Positions 26,793-36,900 of a stretch of 64,000 nt of DNA are shown here, piece after piece; position 1 is the stretch's first letter; the number at the start of each line of letters is the position of its first letter. Source of the DNA: Streptomyces sp. NRRL S-31 (GTDB lineage Bacteria > Actinomycetota > Actinomycetes > Streptomycetales > Streptomycetaceae); NCBI RefSeq assembly GCF_000718775.1, contig NZ_JOCB01000010.1:1-64000 (forward strand). The letters are read 5' to 3'. Position numbers and translations under genes: made by a program. Below the pieces are notes generated by a model. It was not told where the DNA came from. It did no database searches and was given only the letters and a program-made list of their open reading frames with translations.

Positions 26793-27299
26793 ATGAGCCA
26801 AGTACCAGCGCATCGGATCGGCTCGCGCAGGCTTCCGGCCTGTGCCGCGGTCGCCGCGTCAGTCCTGCTGCTCGCTTCGTGCAGCCAGGACTCCGACGGC
26901 CACGGCGCCGGCCGGGCCACGCCTACCGAGCAGTCCGCCGCTCCCTCTCAGGTGCCGAGTCCGCCGTCTGAGAGGGAGTTGACGAGACAGGCGGCAGCCG
27001 TCGTGGCCGGCGCTTCCGGCGGCGTCTTCCTGGAGGGCGGATCGGAACGTGCCGCAGACGGCATTCACACGCGACCGGAGCTCCGCGCGGGCACGACGTA
27101 CCGGCTTGTCGTGACGTGCTTCGGGCACGGCAGCGCACACCTGACCATCGCCCCCACCACGTCGGGTGCCGACGCGCCGGTCCCCTGCGACCGGTCCGTG
27201 GTCCGGCGACGCGTGAAGGGCGATGGCGAGGTCCGCATCGATGTGGCCGGCACCAAGGGCTCCGAGGGTGTCCTCGCCTGGCGGATCACCACCCTCTAG
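26793..27299 (+). CDS. lipoprotein, unknown function
   Basis: The 168-aa precursor has a basic start, a hydrophobic core and a lipobox (VLLLASC, lipidated Cys near residue 30). A Ser/Pro-rich spacer is followed by a small beta domain with two cysteines (VTCFGHG; VPCDRS), probably disulfide-bonded. ATG 26793 has AGGTG 4-8 bases upstream; an earlier in-frame start at 26760 would spoil the signal peptide. Role unknown. Confidence 0.78.
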   Translation: MSQVPAHRIGSRRLPACAAVAASVLLLASCSQDSDGHGAGRATPTEQSAAPSQVPSPPSERELTRQAAAVVAGASGGVFLEGGSERAADGIHTRPELRAGTTYRLVVTCFGHGSAHLTIAPTTSGADAPVPCDRSVVRRRVKGDGEVRIDVAGTKGSEGVLAWRITTL

Positions 27300-27547
27300 A
27301 ACACGTCGGTGCCTTCGGTGACGTGCGGGCCCGTCGCTCACGGCCTTCGTGTTCGGTTGGCGAGGAGCGGGGCGAGGCGGACGGCGGATCAGGTCGGCCC
27401 CGCGTACAGCAGGGGCGGGGCCGGAACCACACCACTTCGGTGGTGCAGCCGCCGGCCCGGTGGCAGGTGATGGACGGGGGGAAGCCGCCCACGTGCACCG
27501 CTCGGTGAAGTCCGCCGGACTCTCCCGCCGTCGGCATACACCTTCGG

Positions 27548-28948
27548 TCATCGGTGGCGTGGCAACAGGGCCGCCGCGCCCAGTGCGTTGGCCACGAGCA
27601 GGCCCGCGGCGAGCAGCAGGCTCTCCCGCATGCCCGGGGCGAAATCGCCTGCGAGGAGTGCGCCGAAGACCGCGATGCCGAGCGCTCCGCCCGTCTGCCG
27701 GCTGGTGTTGAGCAGCGCGGCGGCCGTGCCGGCCCGCTCGGCGGCGACGCTGTCGAGCATCAGGGAGGTCAGCGCCGGCATGGCGAGGGCACCGCCGATG
27801 CCCAGCGGGACCATCAGCACGGCGGTCACCCACCACGGCGTCCCCGCGTCGACGGCGGCCAGCCCGCCGCAGCCCACCGCACCGGTCAGCAGCCCCGCGA
27901 CGACCACGGAACGCGGGCCGTAGCGGGAGACCGCCTTGGGGGAGAAGTAGTTGAAGTGAGCGGTGATCACCGCCATCGGCACGAACATCAGCCCGGCGGA
28001 GAACGCCGACTGCCCCCGCTGCTCCTGGAAGAAGAGACTCAGCACGAACACCCCGCCGTAGAACGCGGCGTTGCAGGCGAAGCCCGCGACGACCGGCACG
28101 CTGACCCCGCGCCGGCGGAACAGCCACAGGGGGAGCATCGGAGCACGCCGCCGCGCCTCGACGGCCACGAAGGCGGCGGCGGCCACCACCGCGACCGCCG
28201 CCGCGGCCGGCACGGTCGCGGTCAGGCCGTGGTGCCCGCCCTCGATCACGGCGAAGGTGAGCGAGGCCAGCGCCAGGACCGCCGTCAGCTGCCCCGGCAG
28301 GTCGAAGACGACGGGGTGGCGGGCGGACGGCACCGCACGCGTCAGCGTGAGGAAGGCGGCGAGCCCGGCGGGCACATTGAGGAAGAACACGGTGCGCCAG
28401 TCCCACTCCGTGGTGAGCAGCCCGCCCAGGACGGGGCCCGCGGCGATGGCCACCGCGCCGCCGACCGTCCACAGGGCGATCCCGCGCGCCCGCGCGTCCG
28501 GGTCGTCGGGGAAGGCCTGCCGGATCAGCGCCAGCGAGGCGGGCACCATCACCGCCGCCGCGCCTCCCTGCACCACCCGCGCGGCCGTCAGCGCCCCGAT
28601 CGACGGCGCCAGCCCGCAGGCCACCGAGGCGAGGGTGAAGACGCCGAGCCCCCAGCCGTACGCGCGCCGCGCGCCGACGGCGTCCGAGAGGGCGCCGGCA
28701 GAGAGCATCAGCGCCGCGAACATCAGGGTGTAGCTGTCGGCGACCCACTGGAGTCCGGACAGCGAACCGCCGAGGTCGTGCCCCACGGCGGGCAGCGCCA
28801 CGTTGACGCCGGAGACATCCAGGGTGATCACGAAGAAACCGAGGACGGCGGCGACGAGGGCGGCGGTGGCGGAGCCGATCCGCCCCGGCGCTCCTGGAGA
28901 CCTCCCTCCCTCGGCCGTCGCGCCTGTCCTGGACTGGGCCACGCTCAT
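27548..28948 (-). CDS. MFS multidrug exporter (DHA2, 14-helix type)
   Basis: The 466-aa product contains the DHA2 signatures: motif D1 LDVSGVNVALPAVGHDL, motif A-like GALSDAVGARRAYGWG, and motif C-like AAGPVLGGLL with many Gly/Ala-rich helices. It probably exports small toxic molecules in exchange for protons across the cell membrane. ATG 28948 has GAGGAGCGG upstream. It is divergent from the XRE-type gene at 29122, the usual arrangement of an exporter and its local repressor. Confidence 0.92.
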   Translation of the reverse strand: MSVAQSRTGATAEGGRSPGAPGRIGSATAALVAAVLGFFVITLDVSGVNVALPAVGHDLGGSLSGLQWVADSYTLMFAALMLSAGALSDAVGARRAYGWGLGVFTLASVACGLAPSIGALTAARVVQGGAAAVMVPASLALIRQAFPDDPDARARGIALWTVGGAVAIAAGPVLGGLLTTEWDWRTVFFLNVPAGLAAFLTLTRAVPSARHPVVFDLPGQLTAVLALASLTFAVIEGGHHGLTATVPAAAAVAVVAAAAFVAVEARRRAPMLPLWLFRRRGVSVPVVAGFACNAAFYGGVFVLSLFFQEQRGQSAFSAGLMFVPMAVITAHFNYFSPKAVSRYGPRSVVVAGLLTGAVGCGGLAAVDAGTPWWVTAVLMVPLGIGGALAMPALTSLMLDSVAAERAGTAAALLNTSRQTGGALGIAVFGALLAGDFAPGMRESLLLAAGLLVANALGAAALLPRHR

Positions 28949-29121
28949 CGCGTACCGCTCCTCACCGAGACGTTACTGAGACGTTCGTTCCACCTGGGAT
29001 ACACCTGGGATCACCGTGCCCGGTCCGTGCGCCGCCAGGCAGACCGGGCTGTACGGGGGAGTGCTGTTCCCGGCCCTGACACGGCCTGTCCGGACGCGGG
29101 ACGGCTTGCGAAAATGGCCGG

Positions 29122-29994
29122 ATGAGTGAAGGTACGGAACTGGGTCGTTTCCTGCGTGCCCGTCGCGGACAGGTCCGCCCGCAGGACGTGGGCCTGCCCG
29201 CCGGCACGGGCGTCCGCCGCACTCCGGGCCTGCGCCGCGAGGAGTTGGCGACGCTGGCCGGGGTCAGCGTCGACTACTACACGCGGCTGGAACGGGGCCG
29301 GGAGACCCGGCCCTCGCCCGCCGTCGTCGAGGCGCTCGGCAAGGCGCTGCGGCTGTCGCCCGAGGCGCTGCACCGGCTGCACGAGTTGGCGGCCCTCGCC
29401 GCCGGCCAGCCGTCGACACGGTCTCCGCAGCCGGTCCACGCCGTACGGGACTCGGTCCGCACCCTCCTGGAGACCCTGCGCCCGTCACCGGCCTACGTCG
29501 TCAGCCGTGCCAACGACCTGCTGGCCGCCAACCGCCCCGGCCTGCGTCTCTTCCCCGGACTCACCGACTGGCCGGCCGAGCGGCGCAACCTCACCCGCTA
29601 CATGTTCCTGCACCCCATGAGCCGCAGGCTGTACCCCGACTGGGAGACGATGGCGGCGCACGGCGCGGCCCACCTGCGGGCGATGGCGGGGGCCGATCCG
29701 GACGTGCCGGAGCTGGCCCAGCTCGTGGGCGAACTGGTGATGAAGAGCCCGGACTTCGCCCGGTTGTGGGAGCGGTACGAGGTACGGGCGCACGGCGGCG
29801 GCCGGAAGCACTTCCGGCACCCCGAGGTGGGCTCGATGCGCCTCGGCTTCGAGGTGATGACGATCTCCCGCGCGGACGGTCAGCGCCTCGTCACCTACCA
29901 GGCGGCGCCGGGGACCCCGGATCACGACGCGATGCTGCTGCTGGACATGGCCGACCTCGGCGAGGAGTCGCGCTCCGGGAGGAGCGGGCGATGA
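29122..29994 (+). CDS. XRE-family regulator with MmyB-like ligand domain
   Basis: The 290-aa product starts with an XRE helix-turn-helix (RTPGLRREELATLAGVSVDY, then YTRLERGR) and continues with the MmyB-like C-terminal domain (residues about 100-270, with WPAERRNLTRYMFLHP and FRHPEVGSMRL). Such proteins are common in Streptomyces and often sit next to the gene they control; here that is the divergent MFS exporter. Confidence 0.92.
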   Translation: MSEGTELGRFLRARRGQVRPQDVGLPAGTGVRRTPGLRREELATLAGVSVDYYTRLERGRETRPSPAVVEALGKALRLSPEALHRLHELAALAAGQPSTRSPQPVHAVRDSVRTLLETLRPSPAYVVSRANDLLAANRPGLRLFPGLTDWPAERRNLTRYMFLHPMSRRLYPDWETMAAHGAAHLRAMAGADPDVPELAQLVGELVMKSPDFARLWERYEVRAHGGGRKHFRHPEVGSMRLGFEVMTISRADGQRLVTYQAAPGTPDHDAMLLLDMADLGEESRSGRSGR

Positions 29995-30014
29995 GCCCGC
30001 AGGCGCCGTGCCGG

Positions 30015-30242
30015 TCACCGGTCCGGCGAGACGCGGTAGGTCTCGTGCGAGGTCTGGATGTCGTCGCAGGTGAGTTCGCCGGTGGCGCCACGGTACGCGC
30101 CGCTGCCGCCGGTGATGGCCATCCGCACGGTGTCGGTGCCCTCGATCCAGAGGGACTGGGTGGTGAGCTGCCCATGAACTCCGCCTGTTCTGACAATGTC
30201 GGTGTTCGTTCGGGCAGGCGTCACCCACCGCCGTTCTCCCAT
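30015..30242 (-). pseudogene. 3' fragment of an allene-oxide-cyclase-like (dirigent-type barrel) protein
   Basis: The last 50 or so codons (from about 30173) read GQLTTQSLWIEGTDTVRMAI, then TGGSGAYRGATGEL and HETYRV. This is the C-terminal barrel signature of small secreted AOC-like proteins of about 150-180 aa. Upstream codons to 30242 do not continue the fold and there is no signal peptide, so most of the gene is missing. It is probably a relic of a deletion or rearrangement. Confidence 0.6.
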
Positions 30243-30312
30243 GCGGCCCGACGTGTTTGAGTGGCGGGCCTGAGGCGGCAGCCGCCTCGCGTGTCCCTTG
30301 GGCCGCCCCGGA

Positions 30313-30333
30313 GACGATCATCGACTGATCGTC
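30313..30333. promoter_or_regulatory. 8-bp inverted repeat before the YbaB-like gene
   Basis: Arms gacgatca and tgatcgtc separated by tcgac, ending 7 bp before the GAGGAG binding site of the following gene. It could be an operator or a leader hairpin. A second small palindrome (gaggcgg/ccgcctc) lies at 30272-30288. Confidence 0.4.
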
Positions 30334-30352
30334 CGACTACGAGGAGCGAGCA

Positions 30353-30819
30353 GTGTCCACGCGGTACGACGAGCAGCTCGAGGAACTGCGGGCGGGCCAC
30401 CAGGCCCGGGTCACGCAGACCGGCGAGTCGCCGAGTCGTATGCGCGAGATGACGGGCACCGCCACGGCCAAGACGCAGGCCATGAAGTCACGGTCGGTCC
30501 GCAGGGAGAGCTGTTGTCGGCGGAACTGCCCACCGGCGCCCACCGCGGCATGGCACCCGAGGAACTCGCGGACCTGATCGTCACGACCGTGCAGAAGGCC
30601 AGGGGGAAGGCCACCACGGTCCTTGCCGAGGTCGTGCCCCCGCACCTGCCTGCGGTCGAACGTGGGCCGTGGGCGCGCGGTGTGACGGCGTCGGTGACGC
30701 TCCCCGTCTCGCACGGTATCGCTCCGCCGCTTCGGCACTCCGCCGTACCCGTCCCGCCTGTCCTGCCCGTTCCGAGCCCCGGCGGCAGTGCCCCGGCCGA
30801 CCGGCCGCCGACGCCCTGA
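30353..30819 (+). pseudogene. YbaB/EbfC-like protein, frameshifted by one missing base
   Basis: The start is sound: GTG 30353 with GAGGAG 6 bases upstream, then STRYDEQLEELRAGHQARV and MREMTGTATAK. After the AAG at 30485-30487 the homologous sequence moves to the -1 frame: VTVGPQGELLSAELPTGA, then MAPEELADLIVTTVQKARGKA. Adding one G after 30487 gives a continuous frame of about 155 codons ending at 30819. YbaB-like proteins with this VTVGPQGEL core often precede WXG100/T7SS effector genes in Streptomyces (my recollection). Possible causes are a real inactivating deletion, an unrecognised -1 recoding, or a sequencing error. The segment after PPHLP is also diverged. Confidence 0.75.
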
Positions 30820-30849
30820 CCCACTGTCCGGATTGGAGCCGTGCCTGCC

Positions 30850-30933
30850 ATGACTGAGAACTTCATCAGTGGTTGTGGCTGTGGTTGTGGCTGTGGCTGG
30901 GGCAGTGGACGCGGGCGCGGCGGGCGCGTGTGA
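30850..30933 (+). CDS. 27-residue Gly/Cys-rich mini-ORF overlapping the giant gene
   Basis: ATG 30850 opens a frame encoding MTENFISGCGCGCGCGWGSG followed by seven Gly/Arg/Val residues, ending with TGA at 30931-30933. The TGA overlaps the GTG start of the giant gene as GTGA, the classic arrangement for translational coupling. A GGAG lies 11 bases upstream (30835-30838). The four Cys-Gly units come from a short GT-rich repeat. It could be a coupling leader, a metal-binding micropeptide or chance. The alternative reading of the same repeat in the giant frame, MWLWLWLWLG, is less likely to be a real N-terminus. Confidence 0.45.
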   Translation: MTENFISGCGCGCGCGWGSGRGRGGRV

Positions 30934-33900
30934 GTACTGTTCCTGAGCCCCTTCGGTGGGCCGCGCTGATCACCGGTACGGAGTTGCCGGATGCCGATCC
31001 TGCGTTGTTGCGTGCGCAGGGTGAGATGTGGGGCGGTCTGGCCTCGCAGCTTCAGGGCATGATCAGCGAGGTTCACTCGGTTCGTGGCGGTGTGCTGTCG
31101 AATGTGAACGGTGGGCCGGCCGAGGCGTTCGACGGTTATATGCAGTCGCTGGCTTCGACGTTGCCGGAGTTGGCGAAGGCGGCCGACAATCTGCGTCTGA
31201 AGAGCGATGAGTACGCTCTGGAGGTCGATCACGCGGTCGCGATGACCGAGGCGATGCTCGCGTGGATGCTGGTGGAGCTGGCGTTCCTGGCGAACACGTT
31301 GTTCGGTCTGGCGGCGGTGCCGGCGCTGATCACGGGTGTGCGGCAGGTGATCGCGGCGATTCTGCGGCGGTTGTTCATGTCGGCGGCGATCGGTGCGGCG
31401 TCGATGTCGGGGCTGGAGGCGCTTCTTCAGGGTATTGAGATCCTGAAGGGCACGCGTAAGCACTTCGACACCAAGGCGCTGGGCAATATGGCGTTGGGTG
31501 GTGCGATCGGTGGTGCTGTTTTCGGTGCGTTCTCCGGGGTTGCTTCGCATTTCGTGCCGAAGTTCGCGAACTCGCTGATCGGGCGTACGGCGATCGGTGG
31601 TGCGGCGGGTGTGGCGGGTGGCGCGGCCGTCAACTCCGCGCTGGGTGCCGACCAGAATCTGGGGCTGGCGTTCCTGGCGGGTGCGGCTGGTGCCATGCTC
31701 AGCAGGCCGGACACGGGCGGGGGCGGCAAGGCGGACGTGACCCCGTCGGAGGGGCTGGCGGACGCGGTCAAGTCGTTGTCGACCAAGGATCCGTTCAAGT
31801 CGCCTGATGGTGTGAACAGTTCGGATCTGTCCGCGTTCGGCGGCGCGGGCGGCCCGGGAGGCACGAAGGACCTCACGACGGTCACCCCGGACCCCGGCAA
31901 GGGTGGTGGCACTCCTGGCCGTTCGCCCTCGGTCGACACCCTGCCGCGTTATTCCGAGGCCGCCGCTCCCGCGCCCGGGACGGCGATTCCTGCGGGTGCG
32001 GGTGCGGCTACGGTTCGCGGTGCGGGCGTGGAGCCGCCAGGTACGCCGGGTACGGTCGACGTGGGCGTCACGCGGGCGGAACCGGTGGTGCGGGGCGGCG
32101 GTGCCCCGGACCCCGCCGCGACCGGTGGTGTGCCTCCGGTTACGCGGGACGCGACGGGGCTGCCTGGTTTCGATGCCGTGGAGTCTGTTCCGGGTACGGA
32201 TTTTGTGCGGTCGGCGGACCCCGAGGTGACAAGGCAGGCGCAGGAGGCTCCGGACCGGACTTCGTCCCTGGTGGAGCCGGTGGGAGAGCGGACGGCCGTT
32301 CCGCCGGTTGTCCGGAGCGGTGGCGGCGAGGGCGGAGCGCCGGGTGTGGTCCGTGCTCCGGAGACGGCGGCGCCGAACGCGGGCCCGGTTCGGCTGGAGG
32401 AGCCCGCGTCGACGGGTGGCAGTGCGGAGGTGCCGGGGCGTGCCGTCACTGGTCCCGGTGGTGGGTCTGCCGGGGTGCGCGGTGCGGAGGAGGCGCCGGT
32501 CGCGGGTGCGGTGCGGTCCGAGGGGCCGGCTGTGGCCGGGGGCGGCGGTGTGGTGCCGGGCCGGGCCGTGGAGTCGGGTGGGGGCGGTCAGACCGGTGTG
32601 CCTGTGGGTCGTACGGCTGGTGAGGCGACCGCGCCCGGCGCGGGTGCGTCGTCCGGTGTGCGGCCGGATGGGGCCGGTACCCCGTCGGTTGTCGCGGGCA
32701 GGCCGGAGGGTGTGGCGCGCGGCGCGGAGACGTCCACGGCCTCGACGACGGGTGACACCGCGTCGCCCAGGCCGTCCGCTGCCGCTCAGCCCGGCCCGGC
32801 CACCGTGTCTCGTACGGCCGGTGGGCCGGAGACCACGGTCAGGGAGGGCGGGGGCGCGGCTCCTGCGGTCCGTACCGAGGCGGCGGCGCCGGGGGCCGGT
32901 ACGGCGGCACGGCCGGGTGAGGCGTCCGGTGCCGGTGCCGGTGCCGGTGCTGGTGCTGGTGTGCGTGGTGCTGGTGAGCCGGTGACTTCGGGTCAGGGTG
33001 CGGGCGCGCGGCCGGAGACCGCGACCCGTGGCGGCGGGGATGCGCGGCCCGGTGCGGTGGCGGAGCAGGGTGTGCCGAACGTGCGTACCGCGAGCCCGGG
33101 TGAGACCGGGAACATGCGTCCGGGCATGACGGGTGATGCCGGGAACCTGCGTCAGGGTGCGGGTGCACGGTCCGAGATGGTGGTCCGTGGTGCTGCGGAC
33201 GCCCGGTCCGCAGGGGCGGCGGGTCAGGTTGCGCCGAACGTCCGGGTCGAGGCGGCACCGGGTGCCGGTACGACCGTACGGCCGGGTGAGGTGTCCGGTG
33301 CCGGTGTGCGCGCTGTCGGTGAACCGTCGTCGGTGGCGGGTCAGGGTGCGGGCGCGCGGCCGGACACCGTGGCCCGTGGCGGCGGGGATTCCCGGCCGGG
33401 TGCGGCGGCGGAGCAGGCTGTGCCGAACGTGCGGACCGAGAGCCGGGGCGGCGAGCGGGCACCGCTGTCCGGTACGGCTGGTGGCGAGGGTGAGGCTGCT
33501 GGTCGGGGCTCGGCGTCCGCCGTTGAGCGTGGTGTGCGGGGGCCGGAGCAGGCCGGGGCGCCGGGGCCGGCTGGCCGGGATGGTGAGGGCGGGGACCTGC
33601 CGTCTTACCGGGATGACGGTGGGGATCCGCCGCCTTATCCGGAGGCTGGTGGGCCGGGTGTGGATCTTACGGGGAAGACGGGTGAGGGGCCTTTCGGTCC
33701 GTACACGTTCCATGGTGCTGACCAGGTGCGGGCTGAGTTGTGGGGTGCCCGGCAGGAGGATCTGCTGGGCACGCATCGGGGCCGGTTCGAGGAGGCGCAG
33801 GACCGGTTCCGTTTCCAACAGGAGGCCGACCGCCGGGTGGAGGAGGCGTTCGCCGGGCGTCTCGCCGATCCCGATCCGGTGTTCCGGGGGCCTGACGACC

Positions 33901-36900
33901 TTGACGCGATCCGTCTTCGGATCGCCGAGGAGCGTGCGCGTGCCGAGGTGACGCCGGAGATGGTCGAGCAGGTGCGCCGGGAGTGGTTGGAGGAGGTGAA
34001 GTCCCGGTTCGACGAGCGCTGGCAGGAGTCGTATGGCGAGTACCGGCGGGGTGAGATCAGCCGTTCGGAGTTCGCCGAGACCTTCGACCGGTTGTCGGCG
34101 GGCCTGCATGAGGAGTTCGAGTTGTCGGCCGCGGCGCATCTGGCCCGGCGCACGGCGAACGAGGTGTTCGACGCGGAGACGGGTTCGCGCCGTCAGCCGA
34201 TGTCGCAGGAGGAGTTGCGGCAGGTCCGTCAGGACTTCGCCGATGCCGCGGTGGGTGAGGTGTACCGGGCGGCGGAGGGGATGCGGACGGCGGACGGCGA
34301 GCGTGACGGTTCGTTCGACTGGTCGCATCTGTACCGGGCTTACGACAGTGGGCTGAAGGATCTGACCCGGGGGCTGCGGACGCGTCTGGAGCTGGCGGCG
34401 GAGGCGGCGGACACGTTCGACTTCCTCAGCCGGCGGGTGGGCGCGGACGCGGAGGCACCGTGGGTGCGTGAGGTCCGTGGCGACTTCCGTGGCGAGTTCG
34501 AGGTGACGACGCGGACGCTGCCGGGTGGGGACGGCACCCCGACCCGCTGGATGGAGTACGAGGCGTTCCGCAAGCAGCGGCCCGTCTTGAATGGCCGGTT
34601 GGCGGGCTTCCGTGACCGGTGGGAGGCGCGGCTGAACGCCCGGGTCACCGAGGAGGGGCTGAAGGCGGACGTCGCACGCGAGGTGGAGGCGCGGCGTGTG
34701 GCGTGGCAGCGGTCCTCGCGGCATGATCCGGCGGATGCGGCCGCGGTCGACATGGAGGCGGTGGTCACCTCCCACCGTGAGGAGCTGACCGCGGAGGGTG
34801 AGAGGTTCCTGGCGGGCCGGGATCCGCGTGCGCTGACGCGTGCGCAGTGGGAGGCGTACGCCGCGCATATGCGTGATGCGCAGGAGCGGCTGGCCGGTGA
34901 GGTGCCGGTGCGGCTGGAGTACCAGGTGGGTCTGGACCGTGCGCTGGCCGAGGCCGACCGGATGTTCGACGCGTTGGAGGCGGACGGGCCTGGCACTGTG
35001 CGGGCGCGGGAGGGGCTGCGGGAGGACGTCACCCGTGTCTACCGTGCGCTCGCGGGCCGTGCCGAGGACGGCTCGTGGGATGTGGAGCGGGTCGCGGCGG
35101 GCCAGGACTTCCTCTTCCGTGAGTACCTGCCGAACGCGGAGCGGTCTCTGCCCGGCCGGCTGGAGTTCGAGTGGGGGATGGAGGGTGCGCTGCGTGACGG
35201 CGGTCTGGCATTCCACCGGTTGTCGGGGCCGGGGCTGGACGAGCTGACCGAGCGTCCGGCACGGCACTACACGGTTTCTGATGAGGCGTTCGACCGGTTG
35301 GCGGATGACTTCCGCGGTGACTGGGCGGAGGGCTATCACGAGATTTACGGTCCGTCCGAGCGTGATCTGCGCGGCTGGCTGGAGCGTGAGAAGGAACGCG
35401 GTGACACGTTCGGCAGCACGGTGCGCGGCGAGTGGGAGGCGGACGTTGCCGAACTCCGGGCGCCGCGGGACGCGGCGGTGCGGGCGCGGGCCGAGGCGGA
35501 GAGCGCACGGTGGCGTCAGCAGGTCGCGGCGAACTTCCAGGGCATGCTGGGCAAGGGCGCGGTGCTGGAGGAGCTGGCCCGGCAGGCGGAGATCCCGCAG
35601 GCCGGCATCCGTTCGGCCCGGGTGTCGGGTGACTACCAGCGGGGTCTGTCGGATCTGCGGTCCTGGTTCTCCCGGGAGTGGGACGCCGCTGCCCGTACGT
35701 CGTCTCCGGCAGGGGAGGCGGGGGTGCGGGCCGCCCTGGTGGAGCATGCGCGCCGGCGTTGGCAGGAGCTGGGTGAGCGGACCCGAGCCGAGGACGAGGC
35801 CGCCCGGGCGTGGCAGCGTGAGCCGCGCTGGACACTGGACTTGGGCCGCATGGAGATCACCCGGGAAAGGCGTGCGCCGTCCGAGGAGACGGCCACGACG
35901 GTCGCCGGTGACGGCGGGCAGCTCCAGTCCCGGGAACTCCTCGCCGCCCGCGAGGAGCGGCAGGCACCGCCCCCGCTGCCCGCCGCCGCCCCGCCCCGGA
36001 CGGCGGTCACCCGCACCGACACGCCCCCGGCCCAGGAGGTCTCCCGGACCAGGACCGACGCGGTTCCGGTGCCTGTCTCCGAGGCTCTGGCCGAGCTGCG
36101 GGACACGGTTGCGACTCGTGATCGGGCGTATCAGGAGTTCGAGTCGCGGCTGGCGCCGTTCTCCGAACTGCGCGCCCCGCAGGCGACGGACCGGGTTGCC
36201 GCTGCCCGGGAGGCGTTCGCCGACGCCTGGGCCGGGGACCGCACGGCCACCGGCCCCGCGGAATTCACCCCCGCCCGCAGTGCGGCCCTGGAGGATCTGA
36301 CCGCCCGGCTCACCTCCGTAACGGAGCGGCTGGCCGCCGAGGCGGACGCGGCGGAGGTCTTCCACCGTGACATCGTCTCGACCGTGTCGGACCTGCGGCA
36401 CGGTGAAGCCTTCGCGCGTTCCCAGTCGGCGGTCGCGCTGGAGCGGGAGTTCGTGGAGGAGGCGGCTGGTCGGTCGTCGGCCGGAGTGGCCGACCTGGTC
36501 CAGGAGTTCGGGCAGCGGTACACCGAGGCGCAGGCCGCCTGGGTGGCCGGGCAGCAGCACCGCGCCGCGTTCGATGCCGTACTCGGTGGTGCGGGCGGAC
36601 GTGCGGACCTGACCGATGGCCGGGCGGAGTGGAACGGCCAGACCCGCCGCTGGTACACCAGCCGGCTGGCCCGGTTGCGGCAGCAGTACGTCGCCGACCG
36701 GGCCGAGGTGTTGGCGGTGGCGGACGAGGCCGGGCGCCGGGAACGGCTGGAGCGGCTGGATGCGGAGGTGCGTCAGGCCGCGTTGTACGAGCAGCGGTGG
36801 GCGCGGACGGCGGTGGCGTACAACCGTGTCCTCGCCGATCACACGGCGCGGTTCGGGGCTGATGCGGCGTGGGACCGTGAGCTGGCGGGCTGGTACGAGG

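Noticed and set aside
30873..30929. Upstream start of the giant gene giving MWLWLWLWLG
   Set aside because: The Trp-Leu run comes from a simple GT repeat and lacks a binding site; the GTG at 30930, overlapping the preceding stop, fits the WXG-type N-terminus.
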